From: Enoplolaimus lenunculus
Taxonomy: Eukaryota > Nematoda > Enoplea > Enoplida > Thoracostomopsidae
Direction: 5' to 3'
NCBI GenBank assembly: GCA_030248215.1
Contig: JASANG010000295.1
Coordinates: 124,001-188,000 of the forward strand
DNA: 64,000 nt
Within the stretch, counting starts at the first letter, position 1, and every line of letters begins with the position of its first letter. The notes under the pieces are model-generated. The model had not been told where the DNA came from and did no database searches. It worked only from the letters and a program-made list of their open reading frames with translations. This document shows positions 57,109 to 64,000 of this stretch, piece by piece. The translations under genes and the position numbers were made by a program.

Positions 57109-57993
57109 TACCAAAATTGTTCTATTTTCGCTTTGGCTGCAAGCCACCAAAATTAATACAGCATAAAACAAAAAGACCAGCACCAAAACAAGAATTAAAC
57201 GTCAATATTTTGATTTTTCCTAGTAAAAATCATTCGTAGGTCTGATTTCTCTTGAATCCACATAGAAATCGCAAAAATATGATTTTTTCTAGTAAAATTT
57301 AGGTCTGTTTGTTTTTGCTGCAACACCGTCTTGATATAACTTGTGGCGATTTGACATGTGTAAGTTAAATACTGAACGCGCTGATAAACAATGCACAACA
57401 GTTATATAGAATAATGCAGAATAAAATAATTCAATAATTGCCGTTTTGACCCAAGTACTACAAGCTAAGGTGATTTGTCCTCTATAATAATTGCCAAGCA
57501 TAGTCGTAGCCTTGGTTTCGATTGTTTGATCGTATTCTCATATCTGTGTAGCACGCACCTATCGCCGGTTGGTGATAGGTCTTGTAACATTTTTAGATTC
57601 GACTTGCCTTACTTCTGTAGAATTTTCGAGATCCGGAACTTGTACACGAGTTGTAAAGGTTGAAAACCTGTCACTACTGGTGATAAGTGCTATATGCATT
57701 TCAGAATATGGGCCCTTAGTTTAATCTTAGAATTAGGTTCAGAAATGCAGTATTTGTCGGTTAACATACCTATGCGCTACACAACAAGTCTAAATCTACT
57801 TCGTTTCATTAAGCCTACGTGTGTTAAAATTGACTAATTTTTAAAAAAATCAAAGTAGTTACTTCCAACCAAAAACTTGGTTTTTAAACAAAAGAAATAA
57901 ACACCGTTTTTGAGACAGGGTAATAAAAAGTAAAGCATAGATCTGTTCAGTATCAAGAGAACATTTAGAGCCTGAAATCAGTATTTTTCCATA

Positions 57994-58268
57994 AAACCCT
58001 ATTCACACGTGCAAGTTTTTGATGCGAGAAGTTGCAGCTGCAACTTGCACTTGCAATTTTGCCCAAAATCCGTTCGAAAAATTTGCAGCTGCAAATAATT
58101 CATTAAAATCGTAGCTAGGAATTTAGTTAACATGTGTGAATAATCATGCAAGTTCGCTGAATTTATTGCCGCCGCTTTCTCATTGGCTGATGAAAAAATA
58201 CAAGTTCTGCGTGCAATTTGCAGCTGCAAGTTGTCGCAGCAAAAACTTGCACGTCTGAACAGGGCTTT
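57994..58268. mobile_element. Short TIR element with cttgcagctgcaag motifs (family E), best copy
   Basis: The left end aaaaccctattcacacgtgc followed by aagtttttgatgcga matches the reverse complement of the right end (aaagccctgttcagacgtgc, aagtttttgctgcga) over about 35 bases. The interior repeats gcagctgcaa. About 275 bp, no coding. Confidence 0.8.
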
Positions 58269-58464
58269 ATGTATTTAGCAAGCTAACCTACGTCCAGATT
58301 GAATAAGAGTGTTTGGGTAGGTTAGGATTATTTTGAAAACAGAAAATCGGTCAGGTATCTACTTTATTGAGTACGTATTCATAAACCATCAAGGGAGGTT
58401 CTGGAAACCTTGTATGTGTGCGGTATTTTGCAGTCTCAAGTGTTTAATATCCACTAACTCGTTT

Positions 58465-58668
58465 TGTACGGCCCATGTAAAGATCAGGGGCAGAACGTTT
58501 TCCTGTGGGTCAGCAATTGAGTAAAAGCTTAAGCTTTAGACAAATTTTTTTGCTTGGCTTAGGCTTAGGCTTAGGGTTAGTGTTCATTCTTACACTTAAG
58601 CTTAGACTTAGGCTTAAGCTTAAGAATATATTATAATACTATTCCGCCCGGTTCTTTACATTGGCCTT
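58465..58668 (-). mobile_element. Telomere-motif element copy (family C)
   Basis: Complete reverse copy: gcccatgtaaagatcagggg, gagtaaaagcttaagcttta, ggcttaggcttaggcttagg, and the family 5' end ccgcccggttctttacattg. The outer bases gcccatgta and tacattggc are inverted. Confidence 0.75.
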
Positions 58669-59429
58669 TTGTACAAACTACCATGGTTGGAACACTATCA
58701 GAAATTCGCTTTAGCAAAATTTGAAATTCAAATCAATTCCAAACTGATCACAAGCATAATTATACAGTCGGCCAGAATTATATAATAAAATAGCACCGTA
58801 GCGTTGATTTAGAGGTATAAATATAGTGAACTAAAATATTAAAATGGCAGTAATTATACGAGCAACATTTTTGTCACAATAAAACAAAAAAGTTATGTAT
58901 TCAGCGTAAACGATCACCGGCTACGCGACTGCACCAATCACTGAAGGGGCGTAGTATGTCGGTAAAAAAAGATATATCAAAGCTAATTTCTGGTGTTAAA
59001 AATGCAGCTTCCACAGGTTTTGGAACAGTGTCCTGGATTTAAAATGTCAAATAACGAAATAACTTTTACGCTAGGTTTCATGCCATCTTGAAATTAAATC
59101 TTGGTTATAAAGTTGTATTGTAGTTTCGGTTTTACTTTTAATCCTATCCTGCACAGAGTGTATTATGAGTAACTACATGCTGTGCACATGTAATTGATAC
59201 ACAATACATAACAGTGTATAACACGGGTCTTTGTTTCCGTTTTCGGTGAAAATCGGTGTCTGTTTTCGTTTCCGTGGTACAAATACTGAAAATTTCGTCA
59301 TTCTTATGCTCAAAATTAGTTTGACGTATATATCGCAATATTTTTTGTTATGAATATGCTGCAATTGTTCCTTGTAAAATACAACTTGGCACACACGAAT
59401 AACATGTGTTACCCGTGTGTGCAGCACAA

Positions 59430-59580
59430 AACCTTTACAAGATGTGAGAGCCTGCTGGGCGCGAGCGCCATGCTGTTATACCTGAGTGGTGATGGTAAAC
59501 TTTCCCACCCTGAGATTGTAATTTGTATCCTAGCTTGAAAATAGGTGACGGATAACAGAAAATATTCACGCAGAAATGAG
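59430..59580 (+). mobile_element. Degraded tRNA-derived SINE copy (family B)
   Basis: It retains gatgtgagagcctgctgggc, cctgagtggtgatggtaaac and acagaaaatattcacgcag, with a damaged B box. It ends 34 bp from the stop codon of the claudin-like gene, so it may lie in that gene's 3' UTR. Confidence 0.65.
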
Positions 59581-59613
59581 ATACTTCAAAGATTTTCAAT
59601 TACTGCCCTGCCT

Positions 59614-62600
59614 TTAAACAACTTCCATTGAAACACAAACACGGGCGCGTTTCACTCCATTACCAACGGCCACCCTAGAGCCGTGATGACCTTTCAGTCG
59701 ACGGACATGAAACGAGCTCACATCGGACATCGTATCGTCGTTGTTTGAATCGCCCCCAAATGCCGTTGACATTGAAATATTTCGATCAAAAACCGCTACG
59801 CCGTCTTCATCGTTGCCCCCTTCAGCTCTTGACGCACATTCCAAACTATAAGCTTCCGCAGATTCATACCGCTGTTCAGTTTCGTCCTGGTTCGCTTCTG
59901 CGGACGAAATAATAATTTGCTTATTTTCACTGTCGTTTTCACTATTTGACACGTCATCATCTTTGCCTCCAGTGTTATAGGTATATTTTTCAATTTTCAC
60001 CGTTCGAATGATTCGTCCACGATTTTCAGTATCCGATCCTTCATTACCCCCGTTGTCCCCAGTGCCACGTTCTGTCGTTTTGGTTTGAACAATTTTTCGC
60101 ATGCAACCTCCACCGCGGTGGCGGTGACCTTCTTTGATCGAGGCTGCGTTTTGAACTCTCCGCTCTTGAACGAGTTTTGTCATCGATTTCGATTGCTGTT
60201 GTTGTTTGATTTTTGTTGTTCTTTGATGTTCAACTGTTTGAAGTTGCCGAGAGTCTTTGTGTCGATGTAATCCACGCGTTAGCGAATTTCGGTGCCCTAC
60301 AATGACTGGTGGTGTAAGATATTGCGCGACTGGAGTTGCAACCACTGTTGTATCGTGACTTCCTCGTCCGTTTTCTTCTGCTGTACTTTCGACTCCGCTA
60401 TCGTCTTGGCTGTTTGCCGATATTTTGTTTTTTTCATCTTCCGCAATAACTGCAACATGCTCTGCGAGAGTTTCCATCGTTTCGTTTGCGTTTTCTGAAT
60501 TTTGTTCATGCTGATCTTCGCTAATTTCATCGTTGTCGTCTTTTGTTTCCTCTTCTTGCTTTTCACTCTGGATGTCTTCATTATTTTCTTCTTTCCCGTT
60601 TGATATGGAAACCATTTTCTCAGTTGAGTTTATCAGCTTTGATGTTTTCTGTTCAGTACTGCTTTCAGTCGTGGTTTTCTCATTTTCTTCTTTTTCATTT
60701 GCACCATCTGAGTCATCATGTGCTGTTCCTTTGTTAATACTTTGCATTGTTGATCGGCGCCGTTTTGCTCTTGATAGCCGTGCTCTGGATACAACTGAAC
60801 CAACTTCAGCAGTTTTTTCACGAGTTTTCTCGTTTTCAGAGGCGATTTCGTTATCATCTCGAGACGAAGACTCATCATCGCCGATATGACCGCCCCAAGT
60901 ATGACTTTCATCAGTTGCCGACGGACTTTGTTTCGGTGATGGTTCCGCCTTTGATTCTTTGTTGTCGCTTTTCGATGAAATGCTTGCCGTCTGTCCTTTT
61001 GATCCCTTTGATGTTTGTCGCGATGCTGCCTGCTGCGTTTTGCTTGTTTGTCTGCTTGTAGTTGTTGTCGTTTTGATTTTGCTGCCATCAGTTCCAGCGT
61101 CTGAGGTTGATCTTGTGGTCATTTTAGATTTTTTGCCATCTAATGCGACTGACTCTTTTCTGTCTTTGTCTCCGCCTTTTTTCACCGATACGGTTAGTAG
61201 TTCTTCGGTCAAACTGTCGCGTGTTTGGCTCCGCAATAAGTTCTCATGATTGTCAAACGGAGTTGCTATCACTGATTCCATATCCTCGTAGACACTGGCT
61301 TCGATTTCTTTCGCACACGCTCGAGCCAGCTCTGAACCATAGGTTGTTCCGTCTTCGTAAACTACAGTTTCCTCTGTCGTTTCGATGTGACCTTCGTTTT
61401 CGTCCTCATCTTTGTTATTTTCTTCGTCTTCGTTTTGTTCTTTGGTAGATTTCTCATCAGGACCCGAACTGTCTTCGCTACTATCGCTGTGCAGCGACAT
61501 AAATTTGCTTAGCCGCCTAAACGTGCGTCTCAGAAATCCTTGACTTTTTTCAGCGTTTTCTTCCTCTTGTTCTTCATTTTCTTCCTCGTCTTTTCCTTCG
61601 TTTTCTTCCTCCTCTTCTTCTTTTTCTTTCTCTTCTTTTTCGTCTTCTTTCTCTTCTTTGTCTTCGCTGTCGTCATTATCCTGGGTGCCTTCGTCGTCTT
61701 TCTCACTTGTTTTCTCTGAAGTTTCTTGGACGTATTCCTTTTCTTCCTTCACGTGGCTGTTCCTTTTTGTTTTTGATATTGTATCCTTTGATTCTTGTTC
61801 TTCGTCACCTCCTGCGATGTTTCCGGTTTCTTCATCCGATGCCCTGGTTTTACTCGTACGGCTTTGCCTCGATTTGCTGTTTCGTTGACTATTTTCACCG
61901 TTTTTACTATCATTGATGCTAACGACGTGAACACTTTCTACACGACTGAGTCTACTTGCGTTCGCGATCGACCTTCGATTTCGAACTTTCGCCACTGGAT
62001 CATCGCTTTCATAGTATTCTTCGTCGGTTTTTTTCTTTTTCAAACTACTTTTGCGAATTTCATAAAGTTTCTCGCGGTTTTCGCGTTTCTCTGTTTCAAC
62101 TTTGCTAGTCACCAGTTTATCTTTCGGTCCGTCGGCAGATTTTTCTTCATTTTCAATTGTTTCTACGATTTTCAGTCCAGCGTGGTTTGAAGGTTGTGAT
62201 TCCGCTGCGTCTTCACTTTTCGAGGTTGAAACATTCTGTTTTTTGGTTGATTTCGTCGTTGATTTTATCGACACTTGTCGTTCTGCATCGCTTACTAACC
62301 GGACACTCTCCCGGGCTCCTTTATCAATGCTCACAACGGGCGGAGTAACGGTTCGAACGTTTGTAACCATTGTTCGCCGTTGTTGTTCTACCTCTTTCAC
62401 CGTGGAAATTTTAGTTCCACCCTCGTGAGACACTCTTGACCGTCGCACCGTTGTTGTTCGATTCTCAGCAGTTCGCAACGGAGCCGGACGTCTAAAAATT
62501 CGCTCTCGGATCATATGCCATGATCGTTGATTTCCGTTATAGTAGTGCGCTGAAGTTGCAGTGACAAGTTTGTCTAGACCATGTCGAACAAGCTCACCAT

Positions 62601-63853
62601 TAGTACAAATTGTACAAAATCCAATAAGTATAGCTACTGCTAGTATGATTGCGCCCAAGATAGCAAGAAAAAAACCCCAGCTTAAATGCGGCTCAGTATA
62701 AGGACGCGAGTGAGGTTCTTCAATTTGCAGGGCTCCGTAAATGATTATACCGCATACTGCAAGCATAAACGCAATTAGCATTAACACTACGACTGCAGTC
62801 GACATTGAACATATCGGGAAACAATTGCAACACATAACGCACGTACATAATAACGCAGTTATGAGTAGTAACAGCGTGAAGCATATGATGATTAACGTTG
62901 CGGTTTCGTATCCGGTCGCCCAGTCGTTCTTAAAGTAAACAACAATAAATGAGGTTAATTATTTGCCGCTGACAGATCCAGGAGAAGATGGGTAATGTAG
63001 GCGTAACATCCATTGCTTACTAACTTTCAATTTGCAACGGTTTACTTTAAAATCTTAGAAGAAAATTAAAACCACTGAACTGCTGAAAAGGTTATAAATA
63101 TGTGTATTTTGAATACACTCCTACTTTTGCTTAAGGAAAACTATACGCGAACAATACCCAACACTTCCGTAACTTTTAACGGTTGTTGGTAAATTTTGTT
63201 GATAGTGTGAATATAACCATGGGTATTTAAATGAGTACAAAATCCAAGGTCAATAAAAACTAACAAAATGCCAACTGACGAGCGTAATATGTACTTAACT
63301 GCAAAGTTAAATTTCAACTTCAAAACACGTGTATTCACTAGATTTGAAAGTTGGTTCAAACTCAAAAATCAACTTTACTTCGAATCTATTGCTACAGATA
63401 TGTGTCTCGATATCGGTTCCAAATGAAGCCTTCCATACAACATGGAAGCAACAAAAATGTTACTAGAAAAAGTAGGTAACTCTGAGATCAACGGAATGGT
63501 CGATTAAAAATTTTCGTAACTTCTCCAGTAAAACAAGTTTGCCTAAATATGTTTATCTTTACCTCATACAAATTTCCAACTAACGCTTGTTCATCTGACC
63601 ATTGAAATACAAGATTCCGATAGATTCCAGTCGAGTTTGTATACTCGAACGTAAACGCCATCCATGGTGCAAAAAGTGCAATTATTAGAATTGCTGTTGC
63701 AATACATAGCAATACTACAACGGTTGCAAACGGACATGAACAGTTGCAGTACGGAAACCAAGATTCACATAAGGGTTCGTCACTATCATCGCTTGATCCG
63801 GAATCTTCATCTCCTTGGGAGCCTGCGGTACTTTCAACGTCTTTATCAGGCAT
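59614..63853 (-). CDS. Claudin-like four-TM protein with a long acidic cytoplasmic tail
   Basis: Two exons, 63853-63563 (ATG at 63853) and 62928-59614 (stop TAA), joined in phase 0 at donor GAG/GTAAAG and acceptor ctttaag; 1201 residues. Residues 1-30 are acidic and Ser-rich. Predicted membrane helices lie at about 42-66, 107-127, 139-162 and 179-203, with short Cys-rich turns (YCNCSCP, MCCNCFPICS). The first extracellular loop has an N-glycosylation site (NST, 73-75) and GIYRNLVFQW, reminiscent of the GLW region of claudin/PMP22 proteins, but without the paired cysteines of claudins. Residues about 204-1201 are a disordered tail rich in Glu, Lys and Ser, with an almost pure acidic run near residues 500-555. 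The topology suggests a nematode claudin-like (clc-type) membrane protein. The tail is far longer than in classical claudins (about 200-300 residues in all). Many overlapping open frames on both strands here are shadows of its codon bias. Confidence 0.85.
62929..63562 (-). other. Intron of the claudin-like gene
   Basis: Donor GTAAAG at 63562-63557 and acceptor ttactttaag ending at 62929. No repeat copy or further exon recognised inside. Confidence 0.7.
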
Positions 63854-64000
63854 GTAAATTGGATTTTAAACGCGGTCGTTTAATTAAATTAATTTTTAAG
63901 TAACGTTGTCATTTTAAATTTCTTCTAAAATATATACCAATTAAAAAATGGCTGGGAAATTTTTAGGTTTGCATTGATACTTACATTAATAGTTCAGATT
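63854..64000 (-). promoter_or_regulatory. Upstream region / 5' UTR of the claudin-like gene
   Basis: AT-rich sequence upstream of the ATG at 63853, which has the context aatttacATGCC. No TATA box or trans-splice acceptor can be assigned confidently in the 147 bp available. Confidence 0.35.

Larger units (their letters stand above)
56242..59613. other. Convergent intergenic region after the K2P gene
   Basis: It contains AATAAA at 56530-56535, a SINE pair (56628-57108), a family E element (57994-58268) and a family C element (58465-58668). A degraded SINE (59430-59580) lies next to the claudin-like gene's end. It was read for a TM3-P2-TM4 segment (a TxGFGD-like filter and nearby helices) on the plus strand and none was seen. 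Confidence 0.6.

Noticed and set aside
60533-61448. Long plus-strand frames opposite the claudin-like tail
   Set aside because: Shadows of a Glu/Lys/Ser codon-biased exon. The spliced minus gene explains the region.
1-64000. Retroviral/LTR, Polinton or LINE coding sequence, CRISPR arrays, bacterial operons
   Set aside because: No reverse transcriptase, integrase, capsid-like or transposase frame was recognised on either strand, and the repeat spacing fits eukaryotic elements only.

Overview
This is a window of animal genomic DNA, almost certainly from a nematode. The genes have many short exons with GTAAGT-type donors and TTTCAG/TTTTAG acceptors. The intergenic DNA is AT-rich and full of short repeats. 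Many blocks carry degenerate runs of TTAGGC/GCCTAA, the canonical nematode telomere repeat. Gene content also fits: an MSP-domain protein, a lustrin-type Cys-rich protein, a TWIK-type potassium channel and divergent Cys-loop channels. I cannot name the species. The long introns and heavy repeat load do not look like Caenorhabditis. No bacterial, viral or LTR-element coding sequence was recognised.

Layout. 416-840 (+): last exon of a Cys-rich secreted-type protein. 1728-9967 (-): GABA-A-like anion-selective Cys-loop receptor subunit, nine exons from the ligand domain to M4, with the signal-peptide exon(s) not found. 15469-19183 (-): three-exon MSP-domain protein of 269 residues. 22714-25647 (-): last four exons of a second, divergent nAChR-like Cys-loop receptor. 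30068-39177 (+): three or four candidate exons of one or two unrecognised genes. 43378-56241 (+): two-pore-type (TWIK/K2P) potassium channel gene. Its extracellular cap exon exists in two 127-nt versions that cannot be joined in frame together, and its second pore half was not found. 59614-63853 (-): two-exon four-TM claudin-like protein with a roughly 1000-residue acidic tail.

Every exon chain given for the five main genes was checked by hand for splice phase, and all junctions agree except one. An exon of the GABA-A-like gene (7051-7184) is one base short of its expected frame.

The space between exons is occupied by repeat families that recur in the window: telomere-motif-bearing elements, a TA-flanked Tc1/mariner-type MITE, a tRNA-derived SINE, a 'cttgcagctgcaag' TIR element, a hAT-like pair of about 1.5 kb, a GC-rich short TIR element, and an element with 'cgtagcc' ends. 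Three of the five main genes encode ion-channel subunits and a fourth encodes a membrane protein, so the window is a small neuronal/membrane gene neighbourhood. I see no evidence that the genes are co-regulated.
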